A DNA stretch of 64,000 nucleotides from Apricaphanius iberus (taxonomy: Eukaryota > Chordata > Actinopteri > Cyprinodontiformes > Aphaniidae): positions 248,001-312,000 of the forward strand of contig JAPXFQ010002429.1 in NCBI GenBank assembly GCA_028564705.1, given 5' to 3'. A program made the position numbers and the translations under genes. The first letter of the stretch is position 1; each line of letters opens with the position of its first letter. This document shows positions 22,420 to 33,549 of this stretch, one piece after another. Below the pieces are notes generated by a model. It saw nothing but the letters and a program-made list of their open reading frames with translations. It searched no databases and had not been told where the DNA came from.

Positions 22420-23630
22420 TTTGGCAGTTGTTCCAGAAGATGCCAACTTTGTTTGGGGCAAAGCTAGGAAGGCCAACAAACCCATCAGACAATGGCCATA
22501 CCATGTTCGTCAGCAGCTGGTGGGGAAACTGAGGGAGGAGATTACCATCATGCTCAAGACGGGGATGATCAAACCATCAGGGCTCTCTGCGGCCCTTCGT
22601 CGACTTCAGAAAGCTGAATGCCATCTCTGAGTTCAACGCCTACTCCATGCCAAGGATTGATGATTTGCTCCAAAGAATTGGGTCTGCCATGTATATCACC
22701 ACGCTGGATCTGTGCAAGGGATACTGCCATTGGAGCACTCATGCATACATGGCTTTCCGCACTCCTGCTGGACTCTTTCAGTTCCTTCACATGCCATTTG
22801 GCTTGAATGGAGCTCCAGATAATTTCAATGGCTGATGGATCGGATCCTCTATGGATATGACGACTTCAGCGCGGTCTATCTGGATGATGTGGTCATGTTC
22901 AGTAACACCTGGGAGGACCACGTCAAGCATCTGGAGAGTCCTGGGAACCATTCAACAGGCCGGACGAACTTTAAATATTGCCAAGTGTGAGTGTGAAAGG
23001 CAAGAGACTCGCTATCTGGGACACCAGCTGGGACGAGGAGAGGTAAGACCACAAGTCAACAAGGTGTAAGCCATCCTCAACTGTCCTTGACCACGGACCA
23101 AAAAGGAGGTTCAGTCCTTCCTGGGTTTGGCTGGTTGGTATCACCGCTTTGTACCATGGTTTGCAACCATTGCTGCCCCACTTACCAACGAAGACCAGAA
23201 AAGCCCTGTTGCCTAGACTGAAGAGTTTGAGGAGGCCTTCAACACTCTTAAAGGACACCTGCATTCGTCCCCAGTCCAATTCCTGTTGCAGGTGGATGCA
23301 TCAGCTCTTGGAGTTGGAGCAGTTCTGGCTCAGCAGGATCCAGGAGCTGAGCAGCCAATCTTGTACCTGAGCCAACAGCTGCTTCCTCAGGAGACCAGGT
23401 ACTTTGCCATGGAAAAAGAAGGACTGGCAATCAAATGAGGCCTGGAAAGCCTGTGCTACTACCTGCTGGGGAAAGAGTTTGATCTAGAGACTGATCATTG
23501 TGCCCTTACTTGGATCAGTTCCATGAAGGAGCACAACAGAAGACTTACACATTGGTACATCTCACTACAGCCTTTAAAATTCCATATCCGACATCGATCT
23601 GGCAATGCCTTTCACTGTTGCCAAACATTG
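22420..23630 (+). pseudogene. Reverse transcriptase-RNase H of the Gmr1-type element
   Basis: Conserved blocks appear in order: LREEITIMLKTGMIKPS, YSMPRIDDLLQRIG, YITTLDLCKGY, FHMPFGLNGAPDNF-like, then the catalytic AVYLDDVVMFS near 22875, [33 protein letters not shown], and an RNase H start with LQVDASALGVGAVLAQQD. The YLDD box survives. Stops occur at about 22833, 23067, 23436 and elsewhere, and the frame changes near 22600 and 22830. It follows the integrase remnant in the same orientation. Confidence 0.8.
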
Positions 23631-25619
23631 CCAACCTAGATAGAGGAGAAGGATGATGTGACGACGCAGCCTCGTCTCTGACAGCGGCCGCCAGACACTG
23701 AACACTGATGCACACACACTCTGACATAATTACCTTGTGGGGACCGGCGCACTCATGCCAAAAGTCCATCAGTCACAATACAACAGCAAGACGACTTCCA
23801 CCTGCCTAGTGAAATATGAAGGGTGCACCCTTTGTCTTTGGCTAGGTTTCCTCTGTATGTGGCGTGTTGTTTTGTAATTTACCGTTTTCCTCCCGTTCGC
23901 ACCAGTGTTTGGTCTAAACCTGAGCTGACGCCCAAACAGAGTGGGGGCGTGCCAAAGTCAGAGGGCGTGCCAAAACGGCTGTCATTAAAAATGTTTATTA
24001 TTTCATGATAAAGCAAACAGGATGACTGTGCTTATTCTGAATTAAAATGTTTAAATTATGGGATTATTTTGTATTATTTTCATTGGATGTAATTTTGTAG
24101 ATCTTGAGTTAGAATGAAATTGGTGATAACTGAGCCTAAAGGGAGGGGCTTAGAGTATTTAAAGAGAGCAAGAGGGTTGGAATCATTTGTTTGAGTTGCA
24201 TTGCTGGTAACTGGAAGAAGCTCAGAGAAAGTATGTGGCAACATTTTAGCTGGTCTTTTGATAAGACAAACTGAATACTGATTTTGGTCTTCATCCTTGT
24301 ACCTGTGTAAATAGTTTTTACTCTGGAATTTTGGATTATTTTTTCACTGTTTTGCACTGTTGAGCACAAGTCTGGGAGCATTGAGCACAATAAAGCACCA
24401 GAAACTGCAACACAACTAAGCCATCTTTACTGTGTGCCAAAGAACCCCGTCACATTGAGTGCATCACAACTGATAGCGGTGCTAACATCGTGAAAACCAC
24501 AGAACTCAATTGCTGGACTCGGCTGCTGTGTTTTGGGCATCACCCGCACTCAGCTATCGGTGAGTAGCTTGTTACTTTACTGAACTAGAATAAATTTTAA
24601 TGGCTGTGTTTTGGCTTACAAACTAAGCCAAATATTTTTTCATTAATATAATAAAGGGTTATAAAACCTTTTTAAATAAACTTAAAATTGTATGAAGATA
24701 AGCTAACAATTTAAATGATCAATAAAATATATCTGAATACATAACGTCTAATAAAATAATAGTTAACAATAATTAGTGCATACTTGTTTTTAACATTAAA
24801 CCTTTTATTTCATGCATTTTAAAACCTTTGGTGCAGCATCCAAGGATACATGAGTGGAAAGGGCTGTTAATGTGTGCAAAAAAGTTGTTGCAGCATTTTC
24901 ATATTCCTGGAAAAAGAAAAAGGAATTGGCTCAGATACAGTGCGGGTTGCCTCAACACAAGCTATGCACAGAGTTGATTACCAGATGGGGATCTTGACAT
25001 AAAATAATATCAAGAGAGCTGGAACAACAGAAGCCCATCTGCCAATTCCTTGCTGCTGACCAACACACCCGACACCTGGTACCACACTGGCAAGATATAG
25101 ACATCTGGGAATCTATGAATGAGGAATTAGGCCCTCTGGTGGACTTTATAGACAGCCTCGCTGGGGAGTCATATGTGACTGTGTCATATGTGAAGCCTGT
25201 GCTCCATCTGTTCCGCTCTCAACACCTGCATGTAATTGAAGAAGACACATCACTCACAAAAGAGATGAAAACCAAATTAATGGGATACCTTGATGAGAAA
25301 TAAGCTGATCCTGACACAGATGACAAGCTTGACATGGCGACCTTGGTTGACCCCAGATTCAGGATGACCTACATCAAGTAAGACAACGTAGAGGCCATCA
25401 AAAGAAAGGCAGTGGTAGAAACCATAGAGGCCGGCCAGTTTCATTCAGGGGCTTCAGAAGTAACAGGTGATCTAATTAAGATAAATAATTGCACTCCTTC
25501 CTGTTAAAAAAATGTAAATTATTCATATCATCTCCACAGAATCTTCTCTTGGAAAATGTTTAACACAGTTTAAATAATAATATTTTAAGTATATCAAGGT
25601 ATATAACCACTGTTAAATA

Positions 25620-26150
25620 TCTCAATGTGTGGGCTACGTGCTGGACACTTGGTCTAAGTTTCAGCCATTGTGTCTGTCAATACTCTCGCAAGAGGACGCG
25701 GAAGACATCTGGCTATTTGAGTTTACAGTGATCGGGTTTCTGCTGATTGGAACGGGCAGTTACTGGATATACCGCCAAATGGAGCAACAAGGATGGGAAA
25801 CACAGTCGAGACCGTTCTTGAAGCGAATGAACAGCTAAAGGAACAGTCTGAAGGATTGATTTGTGCTGATGGGACTCAGAACCAGATGCTGATGGAAAGA
25901 AGGGCAGAGAGGAAATTTACTCTCCCTGCTATCCAAATAATTATTATTTTGGCTCCCATGTAGACCTTCAACTGGTCCACAATCAAATGCCCGTGAGAGG
26001 AATGTAAACAGAGTATCCTCCCCCCTGTCCACCTGCATCTACTCACGCACACTGACATGGAATTCAAACACTTTTTCACTTCCCCACTAAGGAAAGAACT
26101 CAGAGGCTGCTACTCCTCAACATGAGGGTTAAAGGCAAAAGCTTCATGTT
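25620..26150 (+). other. Unrecognised intronic sequence with a short frame
   Basis: A 69-codon frame (25629-25838) contains one hydrophobic stretch (FTVIGFLLIGTGSYWIY) followed by polar residues. The frame resembles a membrane-anchored tail, but no family is recognised. It lies just left of a solo LTR that has its own target duplication, so it is probably not part of that LTR's element. Confidence 0.3.
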
Positions 26151-26160
26151 TATCCCACAC

Positions 26161-26520
26161 TGTCACAGATGGATAGTTGTGCTGATTTGATCATTTACTG
26201 CAAAAACTAGTTGTCTTATACGAAATCCCGTGTTTATCTTATGACAGTTCCTGTGATTGTCTTCTGACACATAATACGTGTTCCTTCTCCTCTCAAACTT
26301 CTACTCAGCAATAGCGCCGTTTGTTCTCTCAGAGCTGATTAATGAACCGGTCAGCAACAGATCCGATAGGGTGTGTTTAAATCAGTATATATGTGGCTTT
26401 GTGAAGTAAGACAGAGCTCTCTGTGGGCTCTCCGTGCAGCACATAAAATAAACTTTTGTAAGAAGACAGCTGATCCTTTCTTCTCTCATCCGAAGCCTCT
26501 CAGATACACATTTTTTTTCA
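26161..26520 (+). mobile_element. Solo LTR, 360 bp, with CCACAC flanks
   Basis: Begins TGTCACAG and ends TTTTTTTTCA, with exact CCACAC copies at 26155-26160 and 26521-26526. It contains a TATA-like box (agtatatatgtgg) near 26381 and AATAAA near 26447, with an R-U5-like end. The spacing fits a compact LTR in + orientation. No coding DNA is attached. The 6-bp duplication is longer than the 4 or 5 bp usual for gamma-type elements, and CA-rich flanks could match by chance, so confidence is moderate. Confidence 0.5.
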
Positions 26521-26609
26521 CCACACCTCCTTTAAGGTGAGAGACCCTTTGTCTTGTCCCTAAATGCAAGCATACTCGTAATCAAGCTGGCACAGTTGGT
26601 CAAAATTAA

Positions 26610-27622
26610 CCCTCTAGGCGCCAAAGTCGCAATATTGCGACAAGCAACATTGCTGACTTTAACGAGCCACGGCTGGAGATAGGGCCACTAATTTAATTAC
26701 TGCTTTACACCAGGAGATGGCGGACATGTGTACCTTTAATCTTCGACACCTTTTTGGGTGTGTTGCCATGGAAAGTTTTGGAGTAAATTTGCCTTCAAGT
26801 CAGCGCCGCGAGCGGGGGACGCGAGGTCCAGCTACTGTGATCACAATATAGAGAAAGCGAGTTTTAGAAAGATAAAACTTATTAGGCCGAGATGTCGGAG
26901 TTCCCCGCCATGAAGTATTGGCTTATTCAGATTCTGAAGAGAAATATTTACTTCTGATCTGTTCAGTTGTCCCGGGAGAAAGTGAAACTAAAATGTCCCA
27001 CAGCAACAGCCAGTCCCGTTTCGCCATGACGCTCCAAAAGCAGCAACATTCCAGCTCTACATCACGTTCTCCCGGTGAGAGAATGGTATGTGTTCGGGTA
27101 GCAAGGTGGTCATCACAACGCTAATTGTGACCGTGCGGGGAGGGATGAAAAAATCTGAAATAATAGCAGATGCGATCGAAAACAGGCGGGGAAAAAAGAC
27201 CGCTTATAAGAGTAAACAGCAGTGAAGTTCTCTGCCCCGCTGCAAGTGAAGATAATGATGATTTTGGCGAGGTTTGCTTGACAGATGAGGAAGAGTAGAA
27301 TCACCAGTGGATCAGATAATTTGATGAGCCTGTTAGTTATTTTTGGGACGGATCTGTAAAATTTTGTGGCCAATATTTTCTTTCTGGTGATTTTATATAG
27401 TGAATAGAGTAACGGAGCCACATAAGAAAGGACATAAAGAGATAAATCCACCTGTTCTTGAAAAAAAGCCCAAAAAATGAAACATATACTGTAGATGTAG
27501 AAAATACATATATAGAAAAATCTAATTTACAGTGTACCTTTATCTATAACCAGATTAAAGTAACATTTTGAACTAGTGCTATCTAAACTGATTTTATAGA
27601 AAAAAAACCAGCGCCTAGAGGG
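26610..27622. mobile_element. piggyBac element, nonautonomous
   Basis: Ends are CCCTCTAGGCGC and GCGCCTAGAGGG, exact inverted repeats. TTAA lies on both sides (26606-26609 and 27623-27626), the hallmark of piggyBac insertion. The 1013-bp interior has only short frames. An acidic YSDSEEKYL-like piece at 26918-27124 may be a trace of a transposase N-terminus. It sits in the intron of the hAT-A transposase gene. Confidence 0.85.
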
Positions 27623-27639
27623 TTAAGGCAAATGAAAAT

Positions 27640-28140
27640 ATATGAGCCACCACCCCACAGCTAACAAAAATAAAGTAAACCAACAACCAAAAGGAGGAAA
27701 GGGGATCAAAGGGAGCGCAAAAAGAGGAGAATACATTTTTTTAAAGGGGGAAAAGATAATGGTGGTGGCGGGGAGAGACATCTTTACTAGATTAAGATAC
27801 CTGAAGGTGTAGTAAATATAAAGCTAAGCAAGACTCCCTATGTTAACAGCCATGGGAATCGGGCCTGGTGGGCTCTAAGCAGACATTGTATGAATGACCA
27901 ATACCTACATTTTTCTAATGAACGTAGCTTGTTAGACAACAATTACTAATGTATTCATATGATGCTTCGAAGATTAATCCTGGGTAAGCTCATAAGAGCA
28001 TAAGCAAAATGTGCTTTTTAGATGGAACAGTCGCCTTACTTTTTAACACCACCTCTGAACCATGGTGAAATTGCCCACATCAATGACATATTTTCTGTTC
28101 ACTAGGGAGAGTGAATAAACGAAGAGGCTTGCTCTGGAGA
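27640..28140. other. No gene recognised
   Basis: AT-rich spacer between the piggyBac element and the L1 ORF1 fragment, still within the hAT-A intron. No recognisable frame or repeat end. Confidence 0.4.
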
Positions 28141-28149
28141 ATGAAACAT

Positions 28150-28900
28150 TTGAACAGTTTTATTCACCATAATCTTCAATAAAGCAGGGTAGATCATGGC
28201 ATAGCGAGCCCCCTCGATACTCTGTAGTTTCCTCCTCACCTGGTCGAACTTGCGCCGCTTCTTCTGTGTTGCAGCAGCAAAATCCGTGAAAAAGTGAACC
28301 CTCGACTTGGATGTTTTTCAGTCGTCTGGCTGCATCCATCAACCACTGGCCATCGCTGAAGTTATGAAATCTTACTATCATGCTGCGGTGGACCCTGGAC
28401 ATAACTGGACCCTGAAGCCTGTGTGCCCTCTCCAGCTTGATGCGCCCCGATTTGGTTTGGGGCTGCAGGATCTTGGGTATCCACGTCTCCATAAATGTCG
28501 TTGCAGTCGTTCCCTCCATCTTCTGCGGTAGGCAGATGAGCCGTAGGTTTTTGCGTCGGCTCCTGTTTTCTTAGTCGTGGAGATGTTCCTTCAGCTTGTT
28601 AGCCTTCTTTTCCAGGACCTGCAGGCGCTTTTCGGTAAGAGCTGAAGAAGTATTTTCCACCATTAGGATACTCTGCTCAGCTTTGCCGAACTGTTCAGTA
28701 AATTCTTTTAAGCTCTGGGAGATGTTGGCCTTGATGTCGAGAGCCATCTTATCCAGCTTTTCATCCATCTGAGCAATATTTGCTGTCATCTCCTCCAGAG
28801 CTCTGGTCATTCCCAGGTCTGCTTCCCCGCAAATGGATGGGAGTTGGCGCCACCTGCAAGCGTAGCATCGCCAGCACGAGGGGAAATCCGCCTGTAGATT
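28150..28900 (-). pseudogene. L1-type LINE ORF1 fragment
   Basis: On the minus strand, 28571-28810 encodes a coiled coil with heptad-spaced Leu/Met/Ile (LEEMTANIAQMDEKLDKMA). A frameshifted continuation at 28160-28519 matches the RNA-binding part of L1 ORF1p: IKLERAHRL, MIVRFHNFSDGQWLMDAAR, IQVEGSLFHGF. A stop (TAG) and frame change separate the two near 28570. No ORF2 endonuclease or reverse transcriptase is present, so it is a truncated copy. It lies in the hAT-A intron, opposite in orientation. Confidence 0.8.
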
Positions 28901-29195
28901 TTTCTTTTTAATAGCATTTTTTTCGGGGCATTCTGTCAGCAGCCTTGCTCCACAGTTGATCCAGGGACATCACCTGGATTAAAAACCACTTGGTTTGAAG
29001 TTTTATGCCGACAGAAATAATTAAAACAGGACAATGTGTTGGAGCTCCGACAAAACGTGGCTACCCAAGCGCCTGCATCACCCGGCCAATTTCAAGCTTT
29101 TTATGTCTGTAGAACCTAATTGTGCTCATTTCTGTCAGTCTGCCTCCATCCTCCTCTCTGTTCCAGGTGCAGTGCCACTACCAACAGGTACAGAT

Positions 29196-31531
29196 TAGTG
29201 ATGTGCGGGTCGGGAATTTTTCCAACACACAGGTCCCGCTTTTATGAAATTATTCGGCCCGCCCCAGCCCGCCCCGCACCACTGTATCTATTTTTACAAC
29301 CCGCCACGCCCCACACCCGCGACCATTAAATAGACATACTAGGCACTATAATTCAAGTCAAAACAGCCTTTATTTCAGCCTGAAAGTGCTTGGAAACATC
29401 GCACTGTAATCTGGCAACAACATATGATTATGAATATCAACGATAAATCGGGTCATATTAATAACAAGAATGATACACATTTTAAACATTTACAAAGCAG
29501 CGTTTGTAATCTAGGCTAAACAGTTTTTTATTTTAGATTTGTATAGGGCAGGCCTACAGTTTAAAGCCTACGCTAAATAATCCCTGACATTTTTCTATTT
29601 TTTTTTATAACACGGAAATGTTCATTTAGCGTTTTTACGTTCACTGTGCAAAAAAAAGAATGGCATCCACTGTACCGGGTTTTAATCTATTTCGCCTGGA
29701 CTTGTACCCGGCCAGCAGAGCAGAATGTGCGCTCGCTTGATATGCTTGTAGCTGGGATACAGAGAATCATTTTTGACACCTTGGCAAGCACAGGAAAGGC
29801 GATTGACTGCAACTGCCAGAAGCTTAGAATGTCCTCTCCGTCCGAGAAGAACTGGCCCTCAATGTAGCGATGAACCTCGTCTCTCTCGGCAAAGTTTTCA
29901 CTATTATCCTCCCACTCACTAAACTCATCTCTTTTTCTTTTGACTCGCTCAGTTTGCCTGTGCCCAAATATAAACCATGTACTCCGTATCACCGTATTGG
30001 GGCAGTGTTTCTTCAGTTTAAAAAACCAAAGCACGACCAGCTGAATAGTTGGATAAGTATCACCCTCCATCTCTTCACTCGCAGTTTTAAAAGGCAACAA
30101 AAACTCAGTAACTGTGTTCAACACATCCAGCTGAATGCCATCCATTCTGTGGAGCTAATCTTTCTCCTGCAAGGCCTGTTGGATTTCACGGTACTGTTTA
30201 CTGACTGACTGCGTCATCGCGACTTTACTATTCCAACCGGTTTCGCATTCCTGCGTCACGGTATGTGGTAGTTGTACTACAGTGTCGGATTTTTTCAGGT
30301 ATGTCACAAGGCTTTTGCATTTTGCGATGACATCACTCACGCCGCGCATGTATGATGGCGTGTTCTCTTTTACATCAATGTGTGTTTGAGGACGATGTTA
30401 AGGACATGAGCAGTGCACGGCATCCACTTGTAGCTGCGAAGGGCAGCTTTTATGTTTGCGCCCTGGTCACTTAGAAACATTACTTTTGATATGCGAGCAG
30501 GTTCAATACCAAAGTCAAGCAGCTCCTTAATAATTTGTACGTGGATGTTGTGTGCTGTCTTTTTGAGAGTTGAGTCAAATTCATCTGTGCTAATGGCATG
30601 GTTCTCCAATTTCCAGTCGTCATTAATGAAGTGACCAGTAAATGCCATGTATGCTCGTTTGTTGAACTCATCAGTCCACATGTCAGTGGTAATAGCTATG
30701 CCACAATTCAGAGCTTGATTTATCTTCTTGAGGGGATTTCTTTTTTTTTTTTGCGGTTGATGTGGCTCTGTCGCAAACAGTCTGCCTGTGAGGGAGTACA
30801 CTGCTGGCATCCACACGTCCGTAACGTGAACCAATGTTAATTAGACACTGGGCTACGGTCTGGAATCCATCTCCAGATACTATGTCGAAGGGACGCAGAT
30901 CTACAATTCAACACAAGCGTCTGTGACCTCGGACTTGACATGTGCTGGTACTTTACTTTTGAGGAAAGCGTTTATATTTTGAGACGTGCCACTGTCGTCC
31001 TTTTTCTTAGACCCCCACAAATATGTCTTGACATGCTGGAAGTGCCTGTTTTGTGGCTCTCGTGTTTGTATATTTTTTCACACGAATTGCACTTCACGTA
31101 GCCGATACTGCTGTTGTCTCCTGCTGCAACTATTTCCAAGAACCGGTACCAAACATTAGATTTAGCAGCCTGACCTTTTTTTCTTTTAATAATGTAAATT
31201 CCCAACCTCAATTTCTCCCGCACCTCGTCTTCCATCTTCACTTTTATTCCTTTGTTTTTGTTGTGACTGGCAGCGGTAGCTGCTTGGCGCTTTCGTGACT
31301 TGTCACGTGACGTAACCTTATCAAAGAACTTAATAAAATATGAAAATAGATATTCCCAAATATTTAATATAGGCTATAAGGAAATACACGCAACATACAT
31401 GGATTTTTAATTTAATTTTGTTTTTAATGACCCGCCCCAACCCGCCCCGCAAATAAAGTGACAATTTCTTTACCCGCCCCAACCCGTCCCGCGGGTTACC
31501 CACGGGTTAAGAGACGACCTGCGCATCACTA
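29196..31531 (-). mobile_element. hAT element (hAT-C) with broken transposase and exact 8-bp target duplication
   Basis: The left end TAGTGATGTGCGGG and right end TGCGCATCACTA are inverted repeats, flanked by GTACAGAT at 29188-29195 and 31532-31539. The minus strand encodes a transposase in pieces. 30972-31241 holds a BED-type zinc finger (CNSCEKIY ... SRHIC). 30370-30834 holds the catalytic core region (ITTDMWTDEFNKRAYMAFTGHF, VMFLSDQGANIKAAL). 30155-30349 (QECETGWNSKVAM) follows. 29687-30145 holds the C-terminal dimerisation region (ILCIPATSISSERTFCSAG). The pieces lie in three frames with stops, so it is inactive. It inserted into the last exon of hAT-A. Confidence 0.88.
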
Positions 31532-31850
31532 GTACAGATGCCACTGGAGAACATGCTCCACCTGAAAAGAAGCAGCAGAAATCCTTGGGTAGCGTGTCCT
31601 CCTGCCCTTTACCAGATCTGTCGGACTATTACCAGATGCAGATTCAGAATCTAACCAATTGCTGTGGTGGAAGGAAAAAGGATTTGTGTTTCCACGGCTG
31701 AGCCAGCTTGCAAAAAAGTACTTGTGCATCCCAGCCACCAGCTCCCCCTCTGAAAGAATTTTCAGTTATGGACTTGTGACATGTACCAGGGCTGCCTTAA
31801 AGCCCCATAAAGTGAACAAACTTGTGTTCCTTGCAAACAATTTGAATTAA

Positions 31851-33545
31851 GTAACACAAGTGCCTACTCTTTGTTTTATTGGTAATATTTACTTTTTCAA
31901 ATGTTCTTATTTTAAATATTTCAGATTCATACTATACAGATTCCCATAGTCTAAAAAATAAGAAAAATAAAGGAGGGAAGAAAATGCTGAAGTGCCAGCA
32001 GGTTCAAAGTAAAAAACAAATATGGGGTAAAGTAGAAATACACAAATGAACCACAATTTTAGATAAAGGTTGCCTGTTTTTGGTAAGCTAGAACTAGCTG
32101 AATATTGAGGAGGATGATTAAAAATACCCTAATGTGGTGCTAACCTGAATAGGGAGTTGATTTTGGCCTACAGTTAATTTTGCTATAGTTCAGTTTTTTT
32201 TTCTTCCATTTGTTGTTTTGTGTTTACATTTTGTCCAGGTCCTACCAGTTTCTGATCCATCGGTCCAATAGGTACTGGTGTATTTCTATCCAAAGAAATG
32301 TTATTTTCCTCCGAACACTAAAATTTATTTATCCGATTTTCTTGTCATTTGTCTTTTCCTTTTATGAGTATTTACTGACGTGTCTAAAGGGTGTTATAAA
32401 AAGGTGTTATAATAAATGGTTAAATTTAATTCAGTTTTTGTGTTGAATTCATTATTAAAAGTAATTGGGGAAAAGCATATAATTGCTTTATTCAATGTTT
32501 GGATAATTATTGATAATTATCGATATCAATCTATATATTTTGTTTTTATTGATATACTTTTTTTCTATATTGTCCTGCACTACTTTAAACATTCCAAAAG
32601 CTGGCTGTGGATAACATCACCCCCCTTTTATGAGTTTTAATGCCTAATTAAGAAATTCCTAATCATCTTTATTCCCCAAAAGATGGAAAAAGCTTTCGGT
32701 CCCTAATCTATGGTGATCTTTTGCAAGTTACCCCTATCATCAAGATGCCTCTTGGACAGCTTTCTGGGATCCAACCATAGCACGAGGCACGCTGGGCATC
32801 TCCCTGCCCTCAGATAAGCAGACTGGCTGTGCATCTGCTATCCTGACACCGCACACTCTCCCTTCAAGTTCAGATCCAGTCCGCCAATCATCATAACAGT
32901 ATTTTCCCCATTATTTTCTGTTGTTCTCGCACTGTCCAGTCTTGGATGGAGAGATGTTGTCTCCTTACCAAACTTACTCTGTGGTCAGCCAGCAGTGGAA
33001 GGGGGAAAAAACAACAGTGAAAAAAAAACAAAAAACAAATCTCATGCTGCCAACTATAAGTCGGCTCTTCCACCTTATGCGAAGGTCCATGCAAAAAAAA
33101 AAAGGTTCTGTCCACTATTCTAACCAGCTCCCACAAGCTCTTTCCCGCAAGCTCCAGAGAAGAATAGGTAACGAACCAGGAAAATTAAAGATAAGGGATC
33201 TCAACTACTGATTTCTCAGGGTCCCAGCCATCATTTCAGAATATCCTGATCTGATTTCTTCTTAAGGTAGCGACCAGGGGGTCCTTCAGTGTCCGACGCT
33301 CAGACACCAGAGAAAATCCATCTCTGTGTGCTCAGTCCGCTTGTTGAAATACATGTTGGGTGCCAAACTGATATGAGAGACTTCCATAGAGATGGTGATA
33401 GGGATGTGTGTGTGTTATATCAAAACAAAGCACAGAGAAGTCTTTCAGTTACATCGCCGTAGTTAAAAGGTCAACTTAGTTGTCAGCATTATGCTATATT
33501 CCACGGCTGTTAATTACTAATCACTAAACAGAAATAATATTCCCA
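31851..33545. other. No gene recognised
   Basis: AT-rich spacer between the hAT-A end and the second TAAR duplication. A TTATCGATATC-type stretch near 32515 recalls hAT subterminal DNA and may mark the right end of hAT-A. A less AT-rich part at 32690-33350 has short frames without recognisable domains. Confidence 0.35.
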
Positions 33546-33549
33546 CTTT

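Larger units (their letters stand above)
20808..24454 (+). mobile_element. Gmr1-type Ty3/gypsy LTR retrotransposon, degraded
   Basis: The 3' LTR is 23657-24454. It begins TGTGACGACG directly after a purine-rich tract (gaggagaaggatga) and ends ACCCCGTCACA, with TATTTAAAG near 24156. The left end (20808 to about 21048) matches only the last 240 bp of that LTR. It is followed by TGGTGTCTG, a plausible primer-binding site. Internal order on the + strand is: unrecognised 21056-21690, integrase core end 21735-22180, reverse transcriptase from about 22420, RNase H to about 23630. Integrase ahead of reverse transcriptase is the order of the Gmr1 lineage rather than ordinary gypsy. Many stops and frameshifts show it is inactive. 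Confidence 0.75.
24455..31850 (+). mobile_element. hAT transposase gene (hAT-A) split by introns and nested insertions
   Basis: Coding pieces of one hAT transposase are spread over 7.4 kb. 24455-24561 covers the CITTDSGANIVKTTEL and CFGHHPHSAI region and is followed by GTGAGT. About 24845-25468 includes YVTVSYVKPVLHLF and MATLVDPRFRMTYIK, with in-frame stops near 24997 and 25301. 29167-29195 plus 31540-31850 gives the C-terminal dimerisation region ([25 protein letters not shown], ending [10 protein letters not shown] then TAA). The intron 25469-29166 keeps AACAG|GTGATC and TTCCAG|GTGCAG boundaries and holds three other elements. The last exon is interrupted by a second hAT at 29196-31531. 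The N-terminal part is missing, apparently lost at the gypsy insertion. BED-type hAT by similarity to known family patterns; inactive. Confidence 0.75.

Noticed and set aside
25629..25838. A short frame with a membrane-like segment as a retroviral env tail linked to the LTR at 26161
   Set aside because: The LTR has its own apparent target duplication between it and the frame, no polypurine tract precedes it, and no env motif is visible.
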